Positions 47,351 to 56,225 of a stretch of 64,000 nucleotides of DNA are shown piece after piece (position 1 is the first letter of the stretch; each line of letters starts with the position of its first letter). This DNA is from Catenovulum sediminis. Lineage in GTDB: Bacteria > Pseudomonadota > Gammaproteobacteria > Enterobacterales > Alteromonadaceae. The DNA lies in NCBI RefSeq assembly GCF_007289895.1, contig NZ_CP041660.1, forward strand, positions 620,001 through 684,000, written 5' to 3'. The position numbers were made by a program, and so were the translations under genes. The notes below the pieces were generated by a model. That model saw nothing but the letters and a program-made list of their open reading frames with translations. It did not search any database and had not been told where the DNA came from.

Positions 47351-49057
47351 TTAACTCGTTTGTTGCCATAGTAACAACAGCAGCAGAATAAAGCTGATAC
47401 CTTGCCAGAACATGACTGGGCTGCGCTGGATCAGTGGGGGTTTTGTGCGTTGTAAAAATGATTTATTAGGATGATGTAAATCGTAGACAAACTCAGAAAG
47501 TTCAGCGTAGCGCTTCAATGGGTCTATTTGCAGCGCTTTTTGCAGTGCATCGTCTATCCATGCTGGCAGTTCACTGGTTTCATCTATTACACTGCGATAG
47601 TTTAACCGTCTTTGAGCGGCCGTGCTTTTTGCCTGCGCGATTTCAATACTATATGGAAATCGTCCAGATAACATTTGATAGGTTATTACCGCTAATGCAA
47701 AAATATCCGAGCGCGGGCTACCCTGCTGGCCCAGAAAATATTCAGGCGCGGAATAGCGCATGGTGCCGCGTACAGCTTCTTCGTTTTGACTGTCGGTCAC
47801 GCCGGCAATAAATACCGAGCCAAAATCAATAATTTTAACCGTGTTATCTGCATCTATTAGAATGTTTTGCGGACGTATATCCTGATGGATCATTTCTTGC
47901 CGGTGAAAAGCCTGCAATCCTTTTGCGATTTGTTCAACAATTGAGCGTACTTCATTTAGTGAAGGTTTTGGGTTGTCTAACATCCACTGCGCCAATGATT
48001 GACCTTCAATATATTCAGTTGCTAGATATAGATAGTTTCGCTTACGCCCTGTATCAATTGCTTTGGCGACATTGACATGATCAACGCGCTTGGCAATCCA
48101 CTCTTCTAACATAAAGCGCTCAAGGTATTTGCTGTCGCTTGCGAGCTCTGTGGAAGGCGTTTTTATTACCAAAGTTTGTTCTGTTGCACTATCTTTTGCT
48201 AAGAATACATGGCTGCGGCTACTAATATAGAGCTCACGAATTATCTGAAAACCATCAAATTCCTTTCTGGCTGCCAGCGTTGGTGGCAGCGGTAAACTGG
48301 TAAACTGTTGCACTTCATCTAGTTGATAATCTGGTACATGCTCTATACGCACTATTTGAATGCTTAAATTATCATCACTGCCCGCTTTAAGTGCCTCTGT
48401 TATCAAGGTATCGGCAGCTTCCTGTTGTGAACCGGCGGTTTGTATAATTTTCACTATCTGACGATCTGTTAAAAACTCATATATCCCGTCAGTTGCCAGC
48501 ACATATGTATCACCCGTTTCTAATATTTGCTTTTGATAGTCTAACTCTAAAATGGGTTCAACCCCCAGCGCACGCGTTAAATAACTCACATCAGCAGATA
48601 CAACACGACGATGATCGCGCGTCAACACTTCTAAATTATCGTCAACCAGACGAAATATCCGGGTATCACCCGAATGAAACAAATGTGCGGTATTTGACTT
48701 TAGAATCAGCGTACTAAACGTACAGATGTATCCTTTATCTTTATCGTAGCGATTTGGACTATTTTGCGATTGTGCATACAACCAGGCGTTGATTGCGCTA
48801 AGCACTTTTTGTGCAGATGTTTTAACTGACCAAGAGTCTGAAGTGCAATAATAATCTTCTATAAACCCTGCGACCGCCGCTTGACTGGCAATTTGGCTGA
48901 CCTTACTAGAACTGATACCATCAGCCATCGCTAGCACAATCCCTTTGCTGCTGAGCAATGGCTCTTGAGGTAAATTACGGCCAATAAAATCCTGATTAAT
49001 ACTTTTCACACCTGCCTGACTGGCTTGCCCTACCGAGACCCGCAAAGGTTTTTTCAT
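47351..49057 (-). CDS. Bifunctional PP2C phosphatase / Ser-Thr protein kinase with C-terminal membrane anchor
   Basis: 568 residues. The N-terminal PP2C domain (about 1-240) shows NQDF, LAMADGISSSKVSQ, HSGDTRIFR and AGSDDNLSIQ metal-binding aspartates. The kinase domain (about 270-535) has LVIKTPS (ATP Lys), MIHQDIRPQNIL (catalytic Asp; the usual Lys two residues on is Arg) and IIDFGSV (DFG), then GTMRYSAPEYF. A single hydrophobic C-terminal helix (FWQGISFILLLLLLW) anchors it. Such fusions lie beside nitrate/nitrite assimilation genes in other gammaproteobacteria; here it follows the FNT-cyanase pair after a terminator. Confidence 0.9.
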   Translation of the reverse strand: MKKPLRVSVGQASQAGVKSINQDFIGRNLPQEPLLSSKGIVLAMADGISSSKVSQIASQAAVAGFIEDYYCTSDSWSVKTSAQKVLSAINAWLYAQSQNSPNRYDKDKGYICTFSTLILKSNTAHLFHSGDTRIFRLVDDNLEVLTRDHRRVVSADVSYLTRALGVEPILELDYQKQILETGDTYVLATDGIYEFLTDRQIVKIIQTAGSQQEAADTLITEALKAGSDDNLSIQIVRIEHVPDYQLDEVQQFTSLPLPPTLAARKEFDGFQIIRELYISSRSHVFLAKDSATEQTLVIKTPSTELASDSKYLERFMLEEWIAKRVDHVNVAKAIDTGRKRNYLYLATEYIEGQSLAQWMLDNPKPSLNEVRSIVEQIAKGLQAFHRQEMIHQDIRPQNILIDADNTVKIIDFGSVFIAGVTDSQNEEAVRGTMRYSAPEYFLGQQGSPRSDIFALAVITYQMLSGRFPYSIEIAQAKSTAAQRRLNYRSVIDETSELPAWIDDALQKALQIDPLKRYAELSEFVYDLHHPNKSFLQRTKPPLIQRSPVMFWQGISFILLLLLLWQQTS

Positions 49058-49117
49058 CTAACTCAGCCTTTTATTGGTAAATAGTCTAATACGATTAGAT
49101 CGCTCACACGGTAAACA

Positions 49118-49156
49118 AAAAAGCTCCGTGTATCTGAATAGATAACGGAGCTTTTT
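49118..49156. terminator. Bidirectional-looking terminator after the FNT channel gene
   Basis: AAAAAAGCTCCGT pairs with ACGGAGCTTTTT, with an inner TATCT/AGATA extension, and T runs are present on either strand. It ends the cynS-FNT transcript (minus strand) 50 bases past the stop codon and separates it from the kinase gene. Confidence 0.85.
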
Positions 49157-49205
49157 AGTGTACTTAATTTAACTGACTTAATTTCAACTGACTAAAAACT
49201 AAATA

Positions 49206-50018
49206 TTAAGCAATTCTACGTTCAGGTGAAGTTCTCACATGCGTTAGGTAAAGTGGTAAACCAACCAACAAGAATCCGCCCGCAAGATTACCTAATGCTG
49301 TTGGAAGTTCATTCCAAATTAAATAATCAGATACTGTAAACTCACCACCCATAATCATAGAAAATGGAAATAAGAACATGTTTACAATTGAGTGTTCAAA
49401 GCCCATGAAGAAGAACAGCATAACCGGCATCCACATCGCCGCCATCTTACTGCCCGCAGAGGTAGAAATCATCGCACCAACAACCCCCATAGAGACCATC
49501 CAGTTACATAACATGCCACGAATAAATATCGTAAACCAACCCGCGACACCATGTTCCTGATACCCCAAGGTTCTGGACTCACCGATGGAACTTACTTTTT
49601 CTGCCAGCGCCCCGCCGTCAACTGAATATCCATAAGTTAAAATGAATGATGCAAAAAATGCAGTGGTAAGTGCGCCGGCAAAGTTACCGACAAATACCAA
49701 CCCCCAGTTTCGCATCAGGCCATTGAATGTTACGCCCGGACGTTTATCTATTAATGCCAGAGGAACCAAGGTAAACACCCCAGTTAACAAGTCGAATTTC
49801 ATCAAGTACAGCATGATGAAGCCGACTGGGAACAATAGTGCCCCGACTAAAAAGTTTCCGGTTGTAACCGCAACGGTTATCGCAAACAAAGCTGCTAAAC
49901 CTAGTATTGCACCCGCCATAAATGCACGGATAAAGGTATCTTTAGTTGACATGAAAACTTTTTGTTCTCCTGAATCAACCATTTTGGTGACAAATTCATT
50001 CGGTTCGATATAAGCCAT
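49206..50018 (-). CDS. Formate/nitrite transporter (FNT) family channel, candidate cyanate or nitrite channel
   Basis: 270 residues with six membrane helices. FNT marks: AFMAGAILGLAALFAITVAV in helix 1, GALLFPVGFIMLYLMKFDLLTG with the first broken-helix motif (L-x-T-G), GNFAGALTTAFF, and CNWMVSMGVVGAM with FFMGFEHSIVNMF (the central His-containing N-x-x-x region). FocA and NirC carry formate and nitrite. This gene follows cynS by 128 bp in the same direction and under the same sigma-54 promoter, so cyanate is an attractive alternative cargo. Confidence 0.9.
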   Translation of the reverse strand: MAYIEPNEFVTKMVDSGEQKVFMSTKDTFIRAFMAGAILGLAALFAITVAVTTGNFLVGALLFPVGFIMLYLMKFDLLTGVFTLVPLALIDKRPGVTFNGLMRNWGLVFVGNFAGALTTAFFASFILTYGYSVDGGALAEKVSSIGESRTLGYQEHGVAGWFTIFIRGMLCNWMVSMGVVGAMISTSAGSKMAAMWMPVMLFFFMGFEHSIVNMFLFPFSMIMGGEFTVSDYLIWNELPTALGNLAGGFLLVGLPLYLTHVRTSPERRIA

Positions 50019-50146
50019 AGTGTTTTCCCTTGTTGATGTCTGTTAATGCTAAAGCAATAACAAAGCCAAGAAGTTTAATGTGTTGTTTTATAAGTAAATA
50101 ATAAATTCAATGGTATTTTTAATGTGGTTTTGCGCACCAAATTAGA

Positions 50147-50587
50147 TCACCATGCTTTATAAGGTAGAAACTTTCCATTCAAGGTTAAAATGACTCGGTC
50201 ACCTTTAGGGTTTTCTTCTTTATCAACTTCCATTGAGAAGTCGATTGCGCTCATAATGCCATCGCCAAACTTTTCCTGAATGACTTCTTTAAGCGTGTCG
50301 CCGTATACACCAACCACTTCATATAAACGATAAATTAATGGGTCTTGTGGCACTGATTTATCCCATTCTTTGGTTGGATATTCCATTAAGACTGATTTGG
50401 CTTCAGGCGGTAAGCCCAAATACTCGACCAGTTTTTCAGCAGCAATTGGTGGACAGCTATTCATCCCTAAACATGCTGAAGTTGTCCAAACCGTCGACAT
50501 GCCAATTGCATCCGCAATGCCTTCCCAGCTTAGACCTTTTTCTTTTTTAATGGCGAAAATAGCTTCTGTTACGTCTAGTTTATTCAT
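50147..50587 (-). CDS. cynS: Cyanate hydratase (cyanase)
   Basis: 146 residues. An N-terminal helical DNA-binding-like domain is followed by the catalytic C-terminal part with DPLIYRLYEVVGVYGDTLKEVI (active Arg and Glu) and FGDGIMSAIDFSMEV (active Ser), ending LNGKFLPYKAW. It converts cyanate and bicarbonate to ammonia and CO2 and acts as a decamer of dimers. Length is about ten residues short of E. coli CynS at the N-terminus. GAGG lies 8 bases before the ATG. A sigma-54 promoter sits about 95 bp upstream. Confidence 0.96.
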   Translation of the reverse strand: MNKLDVTEAIFAIKKEKGLSWEGIADAIGMSTVWTTSACLGMNSCPPIAAEKLVEYLGLPPEAKSVLMEYPTKEWDKSVPQDPLIYRLYEVVGVYGDTLKEVIQEKFGDGIMSAIDFSMEVDKEENPKGDRVILTLNGKFLPYKAW

Positions 50588-50679
50588 CGATAAATCCTCA
50601 AATTAGTGCAAATTAAATGTTTAAAAAATCACTCAGGATAAGTTGAGTTATCACTACCTGCGCTGTACATAAGCTATAT

Positions 50680-50696
50680 AGCGATAAGTGTGCCAA
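50680..50696 (-). promoter_or_regulatory. Sigma-54 promoter of cynS-FNT
   Basis: On the minus strand the sequence is TTGGCACACTTATCGCT. It fits YTGGCACGRNNNTTGCW with GG and GC separated by exactly 10 bases; the only weak positions are the -12 half (TCGC for TTGC) and the GR pair. The predicted start point falls near 50668, giving an 80-base leader before cynS. The divergent gene encodes a sigma-54 activator. Confidence 0.8.
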
Positions 50697-50772
50697 TTTA
50701 ATAAAAAACAATTAACCCATTGATTTTTAACACATTACAAATCAACCAATGGAGATTTAAGCAGCACGATAA

Positions 50773-50816
50773 TTCGTTATTCACGAAATATCGTGGTTTA
50801 TTAACGATTTTTCGTT
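50773..50816. promoter_or_regulatory. Palindromic upstream activator sites for the sigma-54 regulator
   Basis: TTCGT-N5-ACGAA lies at 50773-50787 and AACGA-N4-TCGTT at 50803-50816, with centres about 30 bp (three turns) apart. CACGATA and TATCGTG at 50765-50795 form a further inverted repeat around the first. They are 80-120 bp upstream of the -24 element, the usual distance for enhancer-like sites. Confidence 0.55.
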
Positions 50817-50880
50817 GTTTGGCTCGAATATTGAATAAGGTGGATATGAATAGATAGCCAATAACGAAACGTTGGATTTA

Positions 50881-52749
50881 ATGACCGATTCATTTTTTAT
50901 GCAGTGCCCAACTGCACTATTAGTAATCAACCCCTATCAGGATATTATTATCAAGGCAAATCAAACTGCACTCGCGTTATTTAATCTGCCGCAGGCGCAA
51001 CTTAAACAGCCAACAGTCAGTCAGCTTTTTAATAAGTGTTTAGATAAATTGCTTGTTTTTAGCGAACAAGCTTTGTCACAAGGCAGTGCATGGTGTGACG
51101 ATTTGTTTATTGAAGTAGACGAAATCCCGCTTTATCTCGAAGTCACAGCTAAGGCATTTGAGCAACAACTGATCCTCAGTTGTCAGGACAGCTCATATAC
51201 TTTTAAACACAGATATCAGGCCGAAGCTGAAAACCATTATCGTTTGGGATTGTTTCATTGGAGTAAAAATGAAACGGTTTTTGAAGAAATTGAGCGCCAC
51301 AATCAACTGTTATTAAGTGCGGTAGGCGATGGTATTTATGGGGTCGATACGAAAGGCTGTACGACCTTTGTCAATAGCGCAGCTGAGCAGATCTTGGGTT
51401 GGAAAAAGCATGAAATCATCGGGCAAAAAATTCACGATATTATTCATCATACGCATCACAATGGTCACCCTTACCCTGCCCATGAATGTCCGATATATGC
51501 AGCTTTTCATGACGGTACCGTACATATTATTGAAGACGAAGTATTTTGGTCTAAAAGTGGATCGCCAATCGCGGTTGAATACACCAGCACCCCAGTGACT
51601 GACAATGGCGTGCTAATAGGTGCAGTGGTTATTTTTAGAGATATTACCGAGCGTAAACGCACCCAACAAAAGCTGGTAAATGCATTGCAAGAAGTTGATA
51701 AACTAAAAAGTCGGTTAGAAATGGAAAATGCCTATCTGCTGGAAGAAATTAATGCCGATTTTAACCACCATCAGATAATTGGGCAAAGTGCAGCAGTCCA
51801 GCGCATGGTGCACCAAATTGAACTGGTGGGTCCAACCGATGCTAATGTGCTGATAATCGGTGAATCTGGCACAGGTAAAGAATTGGTTGCGCGGGCGATT
51901 CATGAAGTGAGTTCACGCCAGGGTAGACCTCTGATCCGCGTAAACTGCGCCGCCATTCCGGCAGAGTTGTTTGAAAGTGAGTTTTTTGGTCATGTTAAAG
52001 GCGCTTTTTCCGGTGCAGTGTCCGATCGACTGGGTCGCTTTGAACTGGCCGATGGTGCGACGATTTTTTTAGATGAAGTCGGTGAAATTCCGCTGCAGTT
52101 GCAGGGAAAACTGCTGCGCGTTTTACAGGAACAACAGTTTGAGCGTGTGGGGGAATCTAAAACCCGTCATGTCGATGTCAGGGTTATTGCGGCAACCAAT
52201 CAAGATCTCAAAAAACTGGTTAAACAGAATAAATTCAGGGAGGATTTATATTTTCGTTTAAATGTATTTCCGGTTTCAACGCCTGCGCTGCGAGAAAGAA
52301 AAGAAGATTTACCGCTGCTGGTGCAACATTTTATCTATAAAGTATGTATGCGTTTTAATCAACCTCAGCCGAAAGTTTCAATGGCGCAAATGCAGTATCT
52401 TCAGCAGTATACTTGGCCGGGTAATATCCGAGAGTTAGAAAATATTATAGAGCGGCAGGTGATCCTAGCTAAAAGCAATAAGTTGAGTTTTGATTTTTTA
52501 GCCGATGAGCACAATCCAACCACCACTGAGAGCGATATAAAACAAATCGAAAATAGTGAAATTATCAGTGCCTCAATGCAAAAAACATTGGAAAAAGAAA
52601 ATATCAGAAAAGCGCTCGTCGCGACCGATGGAAAAATCTATGGTAGCGGTGGCGCAGCCGAGCTGTTGGATTTAAAACCCACCACGCTAGCTTCAAAACT
52701 TAAAAAATATAACATTGACGCATGGCAATATAAACCAAACAAGCGCTAG
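50881..52749 (+). CDS. Sigma-54-dependent transcriptional activator with PAS sensor
   Basis: 622 residues from the ATG at 50881 (a TTG three codons earlier is possible). Two N-terminal sensory segments, the second a PAS domain (about 145-260; GIYGVDTKGCTTFVNSAAEQILGW ... FRDITERK), precede a coiled coil and an AAA+ domain: GESGTGKELVARAIH (Walker A), GHVKGAFSGA (the GAFTGA loop with Ser for Thr), TIFLDEVGEIP (Walker B) and FREDLYFRLNVFPV. A Fis-type helix-turn-helix closes it (GGAAELLDLKPTTLASKLKKY). It is divergent from cynS and probably activates the sigma-54 promoter between them in response to cyanate or nitrogen state. Confidence 0.93.
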   Translation: MTDSFFMQCPTALLVINPYQDIIIKANQTALALFNLPQAQLKQPTVSQLFNKCLDKLLVFSEQALSQGSAWCDDLFIEVDEIPLYLEVTAKAFEQQLILSCQDSSYTFKHRYQAEAENHYRLGLFHWSKNETVFEEIERHNQLLLSAVGDGIYGVDTKGCTTFVNSAAEQILGWKKHEIIGQKIHDIIHHTHHNGHPYPAHECPIYAAFHDGTVHIIEDEVFWSKSGSPIAVEYTSTPVTDNGVLIGAVVIFRDITERKRTQQKLVNALQEVDKLKSRLEMENAYLLEEINADFNHHQIIGQSAAVQRMVHQIELVGPTDANVLIIGESGTGKELVARAIHEVSSRQGRPLIRVNCAAIPAELFESEFFGHVKGAFSGAVSDRLGRFELADGATIFLDEVGEIPLQLQGKLLRVLQEQQFERVGESKTRHVDVRVIAATNQDLKKLVKQNKFREDLYFRLNVFPVSTPALRERKEDLPLLVQHFIYKVCMRFNQPQPKVSMAQMQYLQQYTWPGNIRELENIIERQVILAKSNKLSFDFLADEHNPTTTESDIKQIENSEIISASMQKTLEKENIRKALVATDGKIYGSGGAAELLDLKPTTLASKLKKYNIDAWQYKPNKR

Positions 52750-52986
52750 TTAATCATCGGCTAACGCTTCAAATTCTTTTTTCTTGGTTTGATACCACTC
52801 TTCCATCGCAGCGGGCTGTTGCATCAATAGCATAATCCTTTGCATGGCCTCAAGGTGTTGCGGATCTTGCTGCTGAAACATTAACATACCATGTGCTTTG
52901 CTCAGCTCGACTAGTTCTTCAAATGTTTCTGCCGTAAAAGATTTATCACAAGCGCCGCCAAGTTGCTTACATGTCATTGTTTTCAT
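52750..52986 (-). CDS. DUF1059 family small protein
   Basis: 78 residues. MTCKQLGGACDKSFTAETFEEL with two Cys in C-K-x-L-G-G-x-C-D is the DUF1059 signature, and the rest is helical and acidic (EEWYQTKKKEFEALADD). It is convergent with the sigma-54 regulator, the two stop codons touching with no gap. Function is unknown; the Cys pair could bind metal or act in redox sensing. Confidence 0.85.
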   Translation of the reverse strand: MKTMTCKQLGGACDKSFTAETFEELVELSKAHGMLMFQQQDPQHLEAMQRIMLLMQQPAAMEEWYQTKKKEFEALADD

Positions 52987-53083
52987 AAAATCACCTCGTT
53001 TTCATACTCTTCATATCGTCTTATACATTGATTATCGCCTGTTAGTAGCAACATTTCCAAACAAAACTTTTTTGCGATTTTTC

Positions 53084-54229
53084 TCACGATAAATTGAGCA
53101 GATTAAACGATTTTTTTGCCATACCAGATCCGTTAATTTGTATTTCGATTTGATGCTGTCCGGCATAGTATTTTCGTGTCGTCACGGGTTTAAATGAGTG
53201 TTTTCGGTTGAGCGTTATTGTCTCATTTTTTTTGATAGTCAGTGTTTTCCACTTAAACACTTTAGCGCTTAACTGCCCATTCGCTTTTTGATGGTAAACT
53301 AAATAATCAATGATCAAATTCTGTCGCTCAGAAAAAGCTGAACTCACGATTATTTCTATCGCTAACGACTGCCCCACTTGCACATTTTCTGTCGCTAGTT
53401 TGAGTTGGCAACTCAGCTCTATAGGTTGTGCATAGCCGAATACCCTCAACGCGGGTTGATAGCCATTTTTAATTAAACTTCGAGCCGCGTGTTTAATGAG
53501 TTTTTGTCTATCTGCATTTGCATCCTTCATCCAACTTTGCATCACCTTGATGACCAAATCTGGGTGATCTTTGCTGATATCATTTAAATGATTCGCAACA
53601 GAGCGCCTGACATATTCACTGGGATCATCTTTTAATTTTTCTAACAGTGTTAGAGTGAGTTCTGGTTGGGTAATAAAACAACTTAAGCGGATCCCCCAAG
53701 GCAAACGAGGTCTTGTGCCTTCTGAGATTAACCGCCTAACATGCGTGTTTATTTGCGAGGTGTCGTTTTGCAGCCAAACATCTAAAACATCCAGTACTTT
53801 TGTCGGATTTTTTTCAATTAAATAGCGTATTGCGAACTCTGCACTAAAACGTTTGGTCATTTCTCTAAGCACGCTGAGTGCATATTCGATGTTATCTAAA
53901 CCTTTGAGTGCAACAAAATCGGCCATTGGCATAATCGCCCAGCCGCGCATGCCATTATCGGCGGTAGTAAAGTGAATTTCTTCTGATGTTTCGTCAACTG
54001 GCGCAAGCGTGTTCAGCAGTATCTGACAAGCTGTTGGATAATCATCCGGTAGTGTTTGGAGTAGAGCTTGGTAAATTTGTTGGCTGCGCTGTTTAAGCTC
54101 TAAGCGCTCTAAATTATGCGCCGCGATTGAAACAAAGCCTGCTTCATTAAAATTTTCATCCTGGCGCTTAATTTGTCTCGCCAATTGCTCTATTAGCTTA
54201 ATATTAAAAACGTTTTTAAAAGGTTCCAC
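53084..54229 (-). CDS. DNA alkylation repair protein (AlkD-like HEAT-repeat family)
   Basis: 381 residues from a GTG at 54229 (no ATG gives a full-length protein). The first 260 residues are helical repeats: LEIAFAIRYLIEK-type segment FAIRYLIEKNPTKVLDVLDVW, VRRLISEGTRPRLPWGIRL and DPSEYVRRSVANHLNDISKDHPD, which match a HEAT-repeat DNA alkylation repair subfamily. The last 110 residues form a beta-rich extension (RKYYAGQHQIEIQINGSG). AlkD excises N3/N7-alkylpurines; activity of this subfamily is less certain. Confidence 0.82.
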   Translation of the reverse strand: MEPFKNVFNIKLIEQLARQIKRQDENFNEAGFVSIAAHNLERLELKQRSQQIYQALLQTLPDDYPTACQILLNTLAPVDETSEEIHFTTADNGMRGWAIMPMADFVALKGLDNIEYALSVLREMTKRFSAEFAIRYLIEKNPTKVLDVLDVWLQNDTSQINTHVRRLISEGTRPRLPWGIRLSCFITQPELTLTLLEKLKDDPSEYVRRSVANHLNDISKDHPDLVIKVMQSWMKDANADRQKLIKHAARSLIKNGYQPALRVFGYAQPIELSCQLKLATENVQVGQSLAIEIIVSSAFSERQNLIIDYLVYHQKANGQLSAKVFKWKTLTIKKNETITLNRKHSFKPVTTRKYYAGQHQIEIQINGSGMAKKSFNLLNLS

Positions 54230-54331
54230 TGTGAAGCACTGCCTTGTTTTATGATTAGCACATTAATTGCAATGTAAAACAGTCAGCACTCAAACACAAA
54301 CAGCCAACTGCTCTACTGAAGATTTAAATTT

Positions 54332-56014
54332 TCACAATGATGAATCCGGTAATGCAAAAATATGCACTGGCGGTAACGCTTCATCATTTTCATGATCGCC
54401 AATTAGGTATACTTTATCATCCTTAATCGCAATATCGCTTGGGTAGGCTAAGAGTTCGTGATCTAACTCAAAAACCGTGAGTATTTCACCGTTTAGGTTT
54501 AATTTTAACAGCTTAGTAAATTGCTCTGAGATAGCGTATAAATAGCCACCATAGTATGCAATGCCTTGTGCATCATAGCTATAAATACTATCTTCAACAT
54601 CGCCCTGATATTCGACTTGTTGTTGGCTTTGCAGGCTAAAGTCAGCATTTAATGTGAGTAAAAGATCGACTTCATCTGCAGCATTTCCGTCCGTTAATAA
54701 ATAATAATTCCCACTGCTAGGATTATGCGCAATACCTGCATAACCGTAATGTTCTCCTTCATTATTCAACAAATCTATTTGATATTCAGCAATCAATTCA
54801 GCTTGACCTGACGTTAAGCTAAAATGCCCTATCAAACCTTGGTCGGCTAACACGATAAAACCATCATGCGTTGTAACGACACCTTCGGTACAACCTTGAT
54901 TACAGTTGAAACTGGAAAACGTAAAATCAATTTGTTCAGTCACGCTAAATGCAGCATCTAGCACAAAGACTTCGGCTTTGTCCGTGACCAACATCCATCC
55001 ATCATCTGCCTTTGGCCATAACCCTGATGGCTGTGCGATACGAGTATCCAGCGCAATCTTGTTTTCAAGCTCAAGCTCAGCGCTTTGCTCGATCGGTCCA
55101 TCTCCCAAGGTTTCTGATTTATCGCTAACCTGAACTAAATTACCGTCTGAGCCATCCATGCTGACAACAATATTACCATCGGGCAGCAGAGTCATATCGG
55201 TAAATTGTTTGCCACTAAAACCTTCTAACTTCCATGATTGCTGATAAAGGACATGCTGTTCATCGACAGATAATTCAACGACAAAATCATTTTGCTGTTC
55301 GTTCACCAGAATATATAGCTGATCTTGCCAGTAACTCAGCCCATTAATAACGATATCTTTTGCAATTGAAAATGCGGTTGCTTCTGAGGTTGATATGTTG
55401 AGGCGAAGAATTTCATGTTGTTTTTGATCGTACAACCACACTAAATTTTGCCCGTCATCCTGTAAAGCTAGTTCCGTAAAATGACGGGCAGTGGCAAACT
55501 GCCAAACTTCTGTTTGCTCAGTTTGTACATTGAGTTGGTGTATTGTTTCACCCCCTTCAACAAACCAGATCGCTTCATCTGTTTGTTCAATATCAAGCGC
55601 TTTGATTTTGTGCTGTTTAATTTGCTGATTAGTTTGCTCTGCGGCGTGATAAAACATTTCTTCTGAAGCGGCATCAATATATCCATGAGCATGCTCTGCT
55701 TGATAAACGTTAAAGCGCGGCCAATTGGTACTAATGCTCGTGATAGCCGTCAGTTTGATTTGATTATCCGGATAGGTAATGTACGCTGATATCGGAAAGT
55801 TTTCGACAAGCGACCTTTGGTTATCCAAACTTTCGAGTTCAATATCCTGCGCTGAACGCTTTGCTGTAACCTTTTGTTGTGATGCAGTTACACGTTCCGT
55901 ATTTGCTGTATTGTTGCTATCACTACCACAAGCGGATAACAAAGATATACATAAGAATCCTGCCGATAACATGGATAATTGTACCCGAGCAACATCTGTC
56001 TTTTTAATATTCAT
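54332..56014 (-). CDS. SdiA-regulated-family lipoprotein (beta-propeller)
   Basis: 560 residues. The signal peptide ends LLSACGSDSN with a lipobox Cys. The C-terminal half has YGYAGIAHNPSSGNYYLLTDG and AQGIAYYGGYLYAISEQFTKLLKLNLNGEILT, matching the SdiA-regulated (YjiK) fold, a six-bladed propeller. The N-terminal half shows similar propeller-like strands (GMNIVVSMDGSDGNLVQV-type DGNIVVSMDGSDGN). It is probably exposed in the periplasm or on the outer membrane. Function is unknown. Confidence 0.78.
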   Translation of the reverse strand: MNIKKTDVARVQLSMLSAGFLCISLLSACGSDSNNTANTERVTASQQKVTAKRSAQDIELESLDNQRSLVENFPISAYITYPDNQIKLTAITSISTNWPRFNVYQAEHAHGYIDAASEEMFYHAAEQTNQQIKQHKIKALDIEQTDEAIWFVEGGETIHQLNVQTEQTEVWQFATARHFTELALQDDGQNLVWLYDQKQHEILRLNISTSEATAFSIAKDIVINGLSYWQDQLYILVNEQQNDFVVELSVDEQHVLYQQSWKLEGFSGKQFTDMTLLPDGNIVVSMDGSDGNLVQVSDKSETLGDGPIEQSAELELENKIALDTRIAQPSGLWPKADDGWMLVTDKAEVFVLDAAFSVTEQIDFTFSSFNCNQGCTEGVVTTHDGFIVLADQGLIGHFSLTSGQAELIAEYQIDLLNNEGEHYGYAGIAHNPSSGNYYLLTDGNAADEVDLLLTLNADFSLQSQQQVEYQGDVEDSIYSYDAQGIAYYGGYLYAISEQFTKLLKLNLNGEILTVFELDHELLAYPSDIAIKDDKVYLIGDHENDEALPPVHIFALPDSSL

Positions 56015-56110
56015 AACCTATAATCCTTATTCATTTGAAAAATCAGATGCAGATTAAACAAAGGCTTATCAAAGTTAGGTGAAAATTAAATCAAGATAGA
56101 TTTCACAAAA

Positions 56111-56145
56111 TAAAAAACCCCGGCAAGCCGAGGTTTTTTATTTTG
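56111..56145. terminator. Terminator between pgk and the SdiA-regulated gene
   Basis: AAAAAACCCCGGC pairs with GCCGAGGTTTTTT around AA, with A and T runs on both sides, so it can work for pgk on the minus strand and shows the bidirectional form. Confidence 0.85.
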
Positions 56146-56177
56146 CTAGCGTGCTAGCTTCGTACGGTAGCTAAATC

Positions 56178-56225
56178 TATAGATTTAACTATAGATTTAA
56201 CTATAGATTTAGCTGTAGATTAAGC
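56178..56225. repeat. 12-bp tandem repeat at the pgk stop codon
   Basis: CTATAGATTTAA occurs three times in a row (the third copy ending in G), followed by a degraded copy CTGTAGATTAAG that contains the pgk stop codon. It lies just before the terminator in transcript order. Confidence 0.85.
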
